Of a DNA stretch of 61,143 nucleotides, positions 32,264 to 43,149 are shown piece after piece. A model generated the notes under the pieces. The model saw only the letters and a program-made list of their open reading frames with translations, was not told the origin of the DNA and did no database searches. The position numbers and the translations under genes were made by a program. Numbering within the stretch: the first letter of the stretch is position 1; the number at the start of each line of letters is the position of its first letter. The stretch comes from Gryganskiella cystojenkinii. Taxonomy: Eukaryota > Mortierellomycota > Mortierellomycetes > Mortierellales > Mortierellaceae. The DNA is taken from the NCBI GenBank assembly GCA_015852425.1, contig JAAAIG010000125.1, positions 510 through 61,652 of the forward strand. The letters are read 5' to 3'.

Positions 32264-34444
32264 ATGCTCAGCGTCTTCAAAAAGGAAACGGAGATCACCA
32301 TCCACATCGGTACGACAAACCGCAGCGCCTGGAACGCCTACTTCGACCCCCCAAAATGAAAAAAAGCGCGGGAAACAAAACAAGATGAAAGCATTCGAAT
32401 GCAACTCATTTCCTAAAAAATCCCCCATCTCCACTCCATTTCCTAGATGCCATCGCCAACACACCAGTCATCACAAACTGGTACCAGGTCGAAAATCTTT
32501 GCAGGATGATCAACAGCAATGATGCAGGGTAACATTCGTTGAATTCGAAACTCTCGAATGCTGTTCCCTGTCTGGCTACTAACCAGGTCCAGCCCTTGCT
32601 TTTACCTTGTTTTTCCAATAGAGCCAAGGAGGCGGCTAGGGCCCTCCGCAAAAAACTAGAGTCGGGATCACCACAGCAACAGTTGAATGTCATCACGGTA
32701 GGACATAGGCGACGCGTCTGTGAACAAAGTGGTATGAAACAAGAGAATCAAATTAATTCATACTATTTGGTCTTTTCCACAGATGATTCAAGCCATGATT
32801 GACAGGTGCGGCTCAAGATTCAAAGGTAGAGTACATACCAGTTGATCGATTCAAGGACAACTCTTCATCACAATCCTGTCTCGACATAGCAACGGTTATC
32901 CAAGATGGTAATTGCTTCTCACACAAACTATCTGTCACTGTTTATTCTCTTTAACTCGTTTAGCCGAAATGGCCACCAGCAAGTTCGTGCAAGCTCTCTC
33001 ATTTACTATTTGGTCTGGCGTAAGATATCAGAGCCGCCCAGCTTTGTTTTTGACATTAATAAGACTTCAAGACCTCAGTCGACTTACCCCAAACCACCTC
33101 TTTCACTTTCTTGTTTTGCAGTGGACCGACATCCATGTCCGTGCCAGACTCATAGAGAGACTTGCAGTGTGGGCGCAAGCTTGTGGAGGAGACCCCGGCC
33201 TGGTCTCGATCCAAAATTTGCATCGCAAAGTTTTGGATGATCGTTGCCTCATGCAGTCCGTGAGCGCTTCTTCTCCCACCAATAACCCTAACTCCGTTGT
33301 TCGACCTCCGATGACAAGAGAACAGGTACAGGTCAAAGAACAGCAGATGAAGAGTAAAGAAAAAGAAAGTTAGCTCGAGGACCAAAAAATGCTCAGAAGG
33401 CTTCAGCTAATCCGATCCGATTTTTCCCTTTTCTCATGGGATGTACCCCGTATTGCAGAGACTGTCGCAAATCATGTCGGATGTTGAACTCGCAGACAAC
33501 AACGCCCACATGCTCCATGAGGCTGTGATCTTTGCCAATCCTGAGCTGGAGGCTGTCGAGGAAAATGTATTGATCAAGGTACTGTATGCTTTTTTTTTTT
33601 CTTTTTTTTCCATATATTCGAGACACAGGAAACCTATCCAAACTTCCCTGCTTGTAATCTAACTTGACAATCGTCATTCCACAGGAGTTTTACTCAAAGT
33701 GCATTACGTTGCACCGTGGCATGCAGATCTACTTGGCGGAGGTGGTCGAATCCAGTGAACCTAACGAAGTGTGCCTAGGTGAGTTTTTGAGTGGTCTGCT
33801 GCTTCAACTTCGTTATATTCAATATCTAACTCGCCGATTCGCGCTCGCACCCTTCGTTCTTGGCCTTCTTAGCTAGCATTTTATCGGTCAACGAGGAACT
33901 CACAAGGGCTCTCACCTCATACGGTCAAATGATGGACCGTCGCCAAGTCGTGCGAACCCAGGCTGCAACCCGCCCAAGCGACATCGACACTGGCGCCGGC
34001 GTGGACCCTTGGGTCAGAGTAACCTCATCACCATCGATGAGTCACGATCTCATGACTTTTGCCCGTGAGGGTAGCCCCGCAAAAGACAACGGTAAAGGAG
34101 CTGGCTCTTACGAGGAGTGTTCGGCAGCACAGGATCCTTCCGTCGCATCGCACACAGCAACCACTGCAGAGTCCCCCTTCGATCCCTTTGCCGACGAACC
34201 TTACTATGTATCCGGTCCAACAGAGACTGACTTGGTCTCTTCAGCCATTCGATCTGGAAAGCAGCGGGCTGAGACCGCACACGGTCACCATCAGGAGGAT
34301 GGCCTTTCTCCGCAAGAGCGAGAGCAACTCTTGAGGTTGCTCCGGGACGACGCCGTGGTCGGGTCGTCATCCTCCGGCACTGAATTGGAAGCTTCATCGT
34401 CCTCATCAACGGGCATCTCCGCAACTGTGTCGCCCGTCGTTTAA
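32264..34444 (+). CDS. LSB5: VHS-GAT endocytic adaptor, Lsb5/TOM1/GGA-like
   Basis: The base model has nine exons and 430 residues: 32264-32309, 32447-32528, 32622-32697, 32783-32825, 32964-33019, 33122-33325, 33459-33578, 33685-33778, 33873-34444. An optional 18-nt exon at 32890-32907 would also keep frame. The N-terminal VHS domain shows VENLCRMINS, AKEAARALRKKLESG, QQLNVITMIQAMIDRCGSRF and a KFVQAL helix. The GAT-like bundle runs from QRLSQIMSDVELADNNAHML to NEELTRALTSYGQ. The tail is disordered and carries a DPW (codons at 34004-34012) and a DPF (34181-34189), short motifs known to bind clathrin adaptors. Yeast Lsb5 links ubiquitinated cargo with actin-driven endocytosis; the same role is inferred here. 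Eight or nine introns make this the most finely split gene of the window. Confidence 0.8.
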
Positions 34445-35770
34445 TGCCTTCGTAATGAACAAGAACAACATACCATCTACAACAATAATAACAATGAACC
34501 CACTCCTAATAAAAACACAAACCAGCAGTTTAGTCCATCTCTATTCCATCACAGAATACGAAAGAATGTCCCCGAGACAAATGGGCAGACGATGCATCCT
34601 TTGAAATAAAAACAACAGGAGCTACGATCGAAAAAAAATATCGATTGATTTTTGACCGTCTTTCTTTTGGTGGCAACAAAATGCTCTCTCCAACAACTTG
34701 ACCTAATAATGGCAGGGGTCTGGGCACATGCATAAGAAAGTTTGTTTTGACAAAAAAACGTCCGAGAGAGAATATTGGGCGGATCTGAATTTTTTTGCGG
34801 GAATGCATTTTCTAGGGTTCCTTTCTCTTTTCGAGGAAAACGTGCTGATTGCACGCGGGCGATAAAAAACGAGAACGTAACAGTTCTACCCCAACGAATT
34901 TTATGTTCTCTAACCTTTTTTCAGTAAATTCGATCTCAGTCCGTGCATAGGGCAACAGCGAAGAAGGTTGCTATCAATGAGATGATCCAAAGGAAGGCTG
35001 GAGCTCGCCATTGATTAATTCAAGAACTGGCTCCTGCCCCTGTAAAAAATCTGCGAAAGGGCGGAGGAGGGCAACATCATGATCTTGAAACAAGATTTGG
35101 GACTCTGTTTGTGATCTTTTTCGGACAAGCCCTACCGTTGGTTCCTTCCTTTTCTTTTTTTTGCGGTTGCTCAACTCAGTCGTGTGTTGTGTGGGCTTGT
35201 GTCAGTAAGAAGGTTTAGTGTGACCCAATTCGCGTGTGTTGGTTGTGTCCTTGGCATGTGTCTGTTCGTTTCCGACCTTGCCTGTTCGCTTATTTGTTTG
35301 TTTGTGCGAGGGAAAACAGGGAAACGTGAGAGAAAGAGTAAAATTGATCCGGTCCCCCTTCTGTTAGTTGCATGATTTTCCTGATCCATGTCCCTGTGGC
35401 CACGCAGACCACTCTTATGTTCGTTGTTTTGCGATTGGTGTGTTTGTACCTCGCAGAAACAATTTTGTCCCTGGACAGGTTAACCTATTAGTAGGCTATT
35501 ACGTTAGAAACAAGGCCAAGAGAAAGAACGACATCAAATGGATGCAACCAAGGGCTCGGCCGGGGTCCGTTGCCGCTTAGTCCTTGTCTCTTTCTCCCCT
35601 ACCTACAGATTGGACTTTTCCTTAATCTTCCTTGTTTCTTGGAAACCAAAAAAAAAAGACATAAAAGTCCGCTCCCCCACCTACTTTTTCACTTTTTCTT
35701 CTTTTTTCTTCTCATCTCTGCATCATCCCTTCCCCCGCCTCCCTGCATTACCCATCCCATTCCATTCCAA
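34445..35770. other. 1.33-kb intergenic region, permease upstream region
   Basis: No supportable gene lies between the Lsb5-like stop and the permease start. The left side is AT-rich with AATAAT repeats that suit 3' ends. The middle (35170-35320) is unusually rich in GTGT/TTGTTTG on the top strand. The right side is a CT-rich leader with a TATA-like element. The length leaves room for regulatory control of the permease. Confidence 0.45.
35660..35667 (+). promoter_or_regulatory. TATA-like element upstream of amino-acid permease
   Basis: CATAAAAG lies 104 bp before the permease start and is followed by a pyrimidine-rich leader. It is a motif match only. Confidence 0.4.
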
Positions 35771-37808
35771 ATGGCTACCATCGAGGAAAAGGGTCACCCC
35801 ACCAACTACAATGAGGACGAGGCTCGTCTTGCCAGTGTACTGTAGCTTTTTCCATTCTATCGTTTTTCTGCTGTTGTTGCTACTGTTTTATCTTTCTTGT
35901 TTGTAGAAGGTCACTCCCTTCGGAACTGGACCTCGATTGTCTAACATGTTTGCTCCCCCGTTTCCCCTTTCGACAATCACTTTGTTATTAACAGCTCGGA
36001 TACAAGCAAAACATGAAGTATGTATCATTTAGCCATCAATTGACCTCCCTCTCGTTCGCCTTGGGAAAAAACTTTTTTTTTTTGCGTCATTCCTAACCAT
36101 TCCGCCCGTGCCCTCTCCTACAACTTTGATAGGCGTCAGTTCTCTGGTCTTCAAAACTTTGGCTTTACTTTGACCAACTCCTCTGTCTTGATCGGAATCA
36201 TCCCCCTTTTTGGATTCGGTATGTTGACCGGTGGTCCCGTTGTTGCCATCTGGGGCTGGTTGCTCGTTGCGTTCTTTGTCATGTTCATTGGTCTCGGTAT
36301 GGCCGAGATTTGCTCGACCTACCCTACAGCCGGAGGTCTTTACTTCTGGACTGCCAAACTCGTGAGTACTGAATGATCCCTTAGTCTGGACCCTGAATGA
36401 GACTGATTTTTTGCCATATTTGACATATGATTCTGACCTGTATCTAAAATTCTTTTTTTAAAAAATCAAAACAGGGCGGACCCAAGTGGGGACCCATGTT
36501 CTCTTGGTACGAGGCCTGGTTCAACATGCTCGGCCAGGTTGCTGGATGCTCCGGATCTGTGCTCGCTGCTGCTACCTTCATGAACTCGATGATCACTGTC
36601 TGGCAACCCGACTATGTCGCTGACGGCAAGAAGAACTTTTACATCATGGCTGCCCTCATGATCATCGCTGGTATTGTCAACACTGCCGGTGGTCGTGCTC
36701 TCAAGGTTGCGTCGCTCGTCTCCGTTTTTGTTCACATTGTCGGCACCATCGTAATCATTGTCGTTGTGCTCGCTGGCGCCCCCAAGCTCCAGTCTGCCAA
36801 GTTTGTCTTTACCGACTTTGAGGATTACACCGGTTACACGGCCAATGGAGCCAGCTCCGTCTTTGTCTTCATGCTCGGTCTCTTGCAGTCTCAGTGGTCT
36901 ATGCTCGGTTATGATGCGTAAGTCTTGGTTCAAAAAATAGCCTTGTTGTTCATACTCGTTTGATCTTGCTCCTAACTCTGTCAGTTTTCTCATTCTCTTC
37001 TAATAGCTCTGCTCACATGTCCGAGGAGACCGAGAAGTCGTACGTCAACGGTCCTCGCGGAATTCTTCTCTCCATCTTCGCCTCGGTCATGATTGGTTTA
37101 GGCCTCGCCCTTGCCATGACTTTTGGTATCCAGGATTACGAAGGCACCTTGGCTAGTGCCTACGGTGGTGCTGCTCAGCAGATCTTTATCGACTGCGCTG
37201 GCAAGAAGGCCGGTACTTTCCTCATCTTCATTGTCGTCTTTGCTGGATTCCTCTGCGGTGTTGCTACTGTAGCTGCCAACTCTCGTATGCTCTACGCATT
37301 TGCCCGTGATGGTGGTCTCCCCTTTTCGCCCTTCTGGACTGTCCTCAACAAGCGTACCATGATGCCTCTCCGTCTTGTCTGGCTCTCAGTCGTTGTCGTC
37401 ATTATCCTCGCCTTGCCCTCGCTCGGTTCCGTTGCCACCTTGAGTGCCATCTCGGGTATTTCCATCATTGGTTTCACGACCTCGTATGCGATCCCCATTC
37501 TGCTCCGTATCACCGTCGGTTCCTCGACTTTTGTTCAGCATGAGTTCAACCTCGGACGGTGGTCCAAGCCCATTGGCTGGGTTGCCGTCATCTGGACTGC
37601 TTTCATCTTTATCATCTTCAACATGCCCCAATCCTGGCCCGTGTCGAACGTCGATACGTTCAACTTTACGCCAGCTGCTGTCGGTTTCTTGTTGCTCTTC
37701 ACCACCTTTACCTGGTTCTTCAGCGCCAGACATTGGTTCAAGGGTCCCATCTCTGAGATTGCTTTGAAGGAGTTGGATGGCATCGTGCCTCTCCCCGAGT
37801 CCAAGTAA
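35771..37808 (+). CDS. APC-family amino-acid/GABA-type permease
   Basis: Five exons give 520 residues: 35771-35836, 35995-36017, 36133-36361, 36475-36917, 37007-37808. It is a polytopic plasma or organelle membrane transporter of the fungal amino acid/choline (ACT) group that includes Uga4 and Hnm1. Landmarks are LGYKQNMKRQFSGLQNFGF at the first membrane segment, GLGMAEICSTYPTAGGLYFW, GGPKWGPMFSWYEAWFN, LGYDASAHMSEET, and SRMLYAFARDGGLPF. About 12 hydrophobic segments are visible. The C-terminus is short and cytosolic (LDGIVPLPESK). Exon 2 is a 23-nt micro-exon encoding most of LGYKQNM, which the family match requires. The substrate cannot be fixed from sequence. Coding sequence is C/T-biased at third positions relative to neighbours, as in highly expressed genes. 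A poly(A)-like AATAAA is at 37946-37951. Confidence 0.92.
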
Positions 37809-38551
37809 ACGGTCCACGCTCTCTCTTTCGCTCCTTCTTGTTTTCATTTAACTCTGTACCATATTCAACATATACCTATTTTCTCCATACACCTGTCAAG
37901 GTGTATTTTGTATTCAACATGCAACTTCCTCTCCAATAATAATGTAATAAATATTCCTTTGCATCAGAACCTTTTCCAGACAAACAAGAGTAGACTGCCA
38001 AAGCCCCTAACGATCAAACCAACAGCAGCAGCACTCAACGTCACCATGCCCGCAAGCGACGGTCGAGTGAACATCAAGAGCAGCAAAGTCTTGTGTCTTG
38101 TGTCTTGTGGACTGTGAATCTGGAAAGCGACAGAGCGGCACAGCCAAGGAACGCATTCAGGAGCTGACGACAAGAAAGTCGGGAACAGGTCGCTTCCAGC
38201 TCGATCTAAATAATGTCAAGGCGCTTGTATGGCGATGGTCGTTCTGCAAGGATAAGGATGTTGGGGAGGCTTGTGATGCTTCGTATTCGAAAATCCGTAT
38301 TACAAGCGTACGCACAGTAATCGACACGCCTTCTCTTTAGTAAAACAGAAAGCGAGCGTGCCTTCATCCCAACCTAGTGCAATGCAGCATCGAGTCATGG
38401 AATCACGTGGATCGTCATAGTGACCCTCAGAGTGCCCAAGGTCACTCATTTCTTCATTCCAGAGAGCATTTCCTTCCGTCTCAACTCCATCGACCCTTTC
38501 CTGTCCCTGCCTTTTGGGATGTACCACATGTACCTCCCCAGTCCACACTCC
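37809..38551. other. Intergenic region, permease 3' end and nucleotidase promoter
   Basis: This 743-bp stretch holds the permease poly(A)-like signal and, near the right, a CACGTG E-box at 38404-38409. No convincing gene is present. If the nucleotidase started at the upstream in-frame ATG at 38420, the last 130 bp would be coding. Confidence 0.45.
38404..38409. promoter_or_regulatory. CACGTG E-box upstream of nucleotidase gene
   Basis: The palindrome sits in the context ATCACGTGGA, about 143 bp before the preferred start codon. Yeast PHM8, a relative of the downstream gene, is induced by the CACGTG-binding factor Pho4 under phosphate limitation. Function here is an inference. Confidence 0.35.
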
Positions 38552-39707
38552 ATGCTCCCAATACTTGGTCACCAGCTGAGGTCGAGAGCTGTTAGTCGCC
38601 TGCGACCGTGCTCACTTCCTGCTGATAGGGTTTACCTTCGCCGTTCGCTGAACTTGAATACAAGTGCCACTGCTGGAGCCAGATCGGACTTCTTTATCCA
38701 AAATGGTCAAGAGCCGATATCCGACCAACGAGTCTTCTTTTTCGACATTGACAACTGTCTCTACCCAAAGTCTTCTGGGATCCCTGCCCTGATGAAGGAC
38801 CGGTAAAAGTGTTTTCTGTCGCCGCCACGATCGTTGACCTTCTCGCCCTCTTTTGCTCTAATGGCATTTTTATTTTTATTTCGCCACCAATATTCCGGCG
38901 TGCATAGCATTGAAAACTACTTCAAGGAATCTGGCATCCCGCACTCGGAAGGTTTGTTTGTCGCGACTCCAATGATTTTTATCACTTGTATTTTACTTCT
39001 CTCCGACTCTGGAGTCGATTTCTTTATTGACTTGGATCACTTTTTCCTTAAAACAGTGGCAAACCTGGCAAACAAATACTACCTCACCTACGGACTTGCG
39101 ATCCGAGGTCTGGTCGAAAGGCATCCGGAGATCGATATCAAGGATTATGATGACAAGGTCGATGGTGCTTTACCACTGGAAACGATCCTGAAAGAAGACC
39201 CTGCACTCCGGGATATGATCCAGTCCATGACCATTGGCAAGAAATGGCTTTTTACGAATGCGGGCGAGTCTGTAAGTCGACTTTTTTTGTTTCGCACATT
39301 AAAAGGGGACTTCAACCTCACCATGAATCCAGGTAGTTCAGACTCTTTGCATTTTTTTTTTTTGTTGTCAACAATAGCATGCCAGACGGGTGATCCGCAT
39401 CCTGGGTCTACAAGGTCTTTTCCATGGCATGACGTTCTGTAACTATCAAGAGCCTCGATTTGTTTGCAAACCAGACCGGAAAGCGTTTGAGAAGGCGATG
39501 GAGGATGCTGGTGTCCAGGACCCGTCGCTTTGCTACTTTGTCGATGACTCTTTGGCAAATATCGACGCGGCGAAGCAGGTTGGGTGGACGACGGTCCATG
39601 TCGTGGAAGAAGAGTCGGAGATATCGAGGAGTGGAAATTTTCGAGTTTGTTCAGTCCATGATCTCGCACGGGTGATGCCCCAGTTGTGGGAAAGACGTGA
39701 ACAATAG
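38552..39707 (+). CDS. SDT1: HAD-family pyrimidine/nucleotide 5'-nucleotidase, SDT1/PHM8-like
   Basis: Four exons give 279 residues from the preferred start: 38552-38802, 38908-38951, 39057-39271, 39378-39707. The fold is a HAD phosphatase. Motif I is FFFDIDNCLYP with both Asp; motif II is LFTNAGES; the motif III Lys is in VCKPDRKAFEKAM; motif IV is CYFVDDSLANI. The cap segment (LANKYYLTYGLAIRGL) matches fungal Sdt1/Phm8 nucleotidases, which dephosphorylate UMP/CMP-type nucleotides. The first 45 residues from Met at 38552 are rich in Arg, Leu and Ser with almost no acidic residue, resembling a mitochondrial presequence. A further in-frame ATG at 38420 exists, so the start is uncertain. All introns are 105-106 nt. 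Confidence 0.85.
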
Positions 39708-40087
39708 TAAAGTCATTTGTTTTTGGAATCTCTTTACGATTGGTAGAAACAGAAGAGAGTGAATCTTGATTCAATGAAGGCACTCGTCGTCTGGTTGCTG
39801 CGGCGCCGTGTGGGGGATGAAAAAGAAGAATGGCTTCCGAATCAATATTTTAATACATAATGAAACGGAAACTGTGATGCAGGGGTGACGAGGAAACGGA
39901 CTTTTCCATTGGATTCTTTTCTTTCTTTCTTTTCCTCTTTTATTATTCATCTCGACCCCCATTCGATCATTCAAAGGAGGACGGATCCCTGTACATCATC
40001 CATCCACGCCCCTACCCGGCAACCGCCCCTCCATCCCCTCCTCTCCCTTCCCCCCTTCCCTCTCCCTTTTCTTTTTTTTTTGTATTC
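39708..40087. other. Intergenic, nucleotidase 3' end and USP10-like promoter
   Basis: A 380-bp space whose right half is almost pure C/T on the top strand (about 39985-40080). No gene is supported. The pyrimidine block is probably the leader of the downstream deubiquitinase. Confidence 0.4.
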
Positions 40088-42636
40088 ATGAAAAGCTTGG
40101 CCAAGGTACACATTAATCTTTTCTATTTTTTTTTTTTTTTTGCACTCGAAATCATCCAGTCGCTCCGTTCCTGTAGCTGTGGAGTAACCGATTGTTCATA
40201 CTTTACTTCAATAGTCTTACGACCCCCAGCAAGGGCCTGCTTTCGGACAGCTGACCAGGGAGGACATCAGCAAGGTTGTCACAAAGGACGATGAAGGCCC
40301 GGTAAGGAGAAAAGGCAAACGTGCTGCAGTCATGGATCGACCCCAATTGGATTCTCGACGACGCGCAACACCTCCAGACTGACTGACACTCTGTTCCCTT
40401 CCTGGATCCTGCTCGGTTTTTATTCCATTTAGGTGATCTGGTCAATCGGACAGCTTCCCAAAGGTAGGAAACACTCTAGAGATCATGATCGCGATGCAAC
40501 GGGTCTGACTGAACATTGATCTCTAATCTACTGGATCAATTTTTTTTTATTGATATTTTAATTGTGACTCCAGGCTGGTATCCCACCAAAAAGAGACTTT
40601 TGCGTGCTCAGAGAAAAATGGAAGCCGCAGCCAGAGAAGCAGCAGTCATCGCGGCAAAGAAGGCGGCACTGGAAGCAGCTCCAACACCTACAGCCACACC
40701 TGCTAAACCCAAGAGCTGGGCAGAGCTCCTTCGTTCCAAGAACCCAGCTTCAGCCACAGCGGTTGTCTTGCCCTCTGACACAGCCTCGGACAAGGCCGTT
40801 GTTGGTGCTGGTCGAGTTGTCAACGGGAACGGGACTCAGTTTGATGGCATCGCTGATGTTTTGCACAAGTACAAGCCTTCGTACTCGTCGCCCTTGATCC
40901 AGCCCAGAGGTTTGGTGAACAACGGCAACATGTGCTTTATGAACGCAGTAAGAACAATACTCCATCTTGACGATTAATTGCAGTTGCTGCCTTGGATCCA
41001 CTCGTCCCTTCTTTTTTTTTTTTTTTTGGCTTGCGTGATGAAAAACATGACTAACATTATGTATTATTATTTCCATGTAGATTCTTCAACCTCTCCTCCA
41101 CTGCCCACCCTTCTACAACTTGCTCATGCAAATCGGAAAGCATGTTGTTCACAGCTTCAAGAGTTCAACACCGTTGGTTGATTCTTTGTACGTTTTGAGT
41201 TCATAACTCTCTTTCTCTCTCCTCTCTTTTTTTTTCTCTTTCTTTTTGTCTACTTTTCTGTTGCTTCGACAAGAGACTCACTGACAGGTTCGTTATTCAA
41301 CTCGCTTTATGTAGGATCATGTACCTGAATGAGTTCATTCCTACCACAAAGAACTTGCCCGATTACGGACCCCCGTTTGTGCCCGAGTACGTCTATGACG
41401 CTGTGAGAGGTCTTAAGCGGTTTGATTCGATGCGAGGTAGACAGGAGGACTGTCAAGAATTTATGGGATTCCTTCTCGATGGGCTGCACGAGGAATTCTT
41501 TGCAGCTATGAAAGACAAGCCCGCTGGATCAGACCTTGACAACTCTTTGGATCAGGACAGCAGTGAGAGCGGTGTCAGCGAGGATGAATGGATGGAAGTG
41601 ACAGGACCCAAAAACAAGGCTTCGTATACTCGATCGACCCAGTTTTCAGCTACACCCATTACAACTATTTTCTCTGGACAGCTTCGCTCTATTCTCCGTA
41701 TTCCATCTCAAAAGGATTCTGTGACCCTGGAGCCCTTCCAGTCTTTGCAGCTGGACCTGACCCCTGATAACGTCCATACGATCGAGGATGCTCTGTTGAA
41801 CTCAACTATCCCTGAAGTTCTGGACGGCTTTACAAGCTCCGAGAAAGGTGGCGTTACCGTCGAGGCGACCAAGAAAATTTTTATCGAACAGGTCCCACCA
41901 GTGCTTGTGCTTCACTTGAAGCGATTCATCTACACCAAGGACGGAGGAACTCAAAAGCTGCACAAGCAAGTCGGTTACAAAACAGTCTTGAATCTTCAGC
42001 CTGGTAAGGGGAGGAGAGGGTCTTTTTTTGTTGTTGTTTCATATTTTATTAACAGCTACCAGAAGTATTGCGATCTCATGTGAGAAAAGCCGTCATCGAG
42101 GACGTATCTTACTGAACATATTTGTTCTCTTGTCTATAGAAATCATTTCGCCCGCAAGAAGGCCTTCGAGCCCCATTCCATACAAGCTCTTTGGAGTCGT
42201 TTACCATCACGGAAGGACGGCCGCTGGGGGTCACTACACCTGCGACGTACTCCGGCAAAACGCAGAGTGGCTCCATATCGACGACACAAACATCGCGGTC
42301 ATCAGCGAGAATGACGTGACTGTGGACGCTCAAGGAATACCTGCGCCTTATTCTTCACCGAAACCCAGCCACAGCACCCTCATCAACGGAAACTCTTCAG
42401 AATCAGCAGCACTCGCAGCAGCACTCGCAGCCTCTTCAATAGCAGCGAGCAAATCAAGCGATGGCGTCGCGTATGTTCTCTTTTATATCCGCTCTGACCA
42501 AAAGACATCTGCGCCATCGTCGGGTGCGACCACTCCAACAAGGACAACAGCATCAGGAACTCCAGTGTCAAAACCAACGACGAACGGACACCATGCAAAG
42601 ACAACACAAGCGCCATGGAGTACCCCCAAGAAGTAA
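40088..42636 (+). CDS. UBP3: USP10/Ubp3-like ubiquitin-specific protease
   Basis: Seven exons give 600 residues: 40088-40105, 40215-40301, 40433-40463, 40574-40947, 41081-41187, 41315-42003, 42140-42636. The Cys box RGLVNNGNMCFMNA carries the nucleophile at about Cys166, interrupted right after it by an intron. LQPLLHCPPF, YDAVRGLKRFDSMRGRQEDC and QEFMGFLLDGLHEE follow. The His box is GVVYHHGRTAAGGHYTCDV with His at about 467, and WLHIDDTN supplies the third residue. This order matches USP10/Ubp3, which with Bre5/G3BP controls ribophagy and secretory coat turnover. The N-terminal ~50 residues are encoded by three tiny exons (18, 87, 31 nt), so the start is less sure than the rest. The C-terminus is Ala/Ser/Thr-rich and ends TPKK. 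Confidence 0.9.
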
Positions 42637-43149
42637 GCAAGCGACCACCCGTTTGCCTGTCCAGGAGCGACTCCTGGTTGTATAAAAATACCACTGTCTC
42701 CTCGGGGAATCCCTTTCTTTTTTTTCTTCTTTTTCGTGGCGGTCTTGATACGTGCAAGTCCAAACACCGATGGTCGTCTGCTAGGGGTGCGTAAAGATAC
42801 CCTTGACCAGTCTCTGGTTACGTAGGAACGTGATTCTGGAGTCAAGGTTGGAAGACTGAAGCAAGAGCAAGAACAAGAGCACAAAAAAATCGCAGATAGC
42901 GGACAACACAAAGAGACAACCCCTGCACCTAACACATCCCCATCCATAGATTGTCCAGCTATTCACACAAAATGTAAAAATTGAGAGTAATTGCCTTGAC
43001 TAGTTGGTGGTGTCGTTGGTATCCTCAGGGCTGAAATGGTGTGAAATCACGTGATAAATCATCCATTGTCCTTGATGGGCATTGTCCTCCATCGTTCATT
43101 TCAATTCCAATCTCCCAGACCTCAGACCTCTTTCATATTATTCACAACA
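42637..43149. other. Intergenic, USP10-like 3' end and FAM114 promoter
   Basis: A 513-bp space with no supportable gene. It contains a palindromic TCACGTGA near the right end and a T-rich run near 42717-42735. Confidence 0.4.
43047..43054. promoter_or_regulatory. Palindromic TCACGTGA box upstream of FAM114 gene
   Basis: TCACGTGA, the core of Cbf1/TFEB-type bHLH sites, lies about 96 bp before the start codon. It is a motif match only. Confidence 0.35.
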
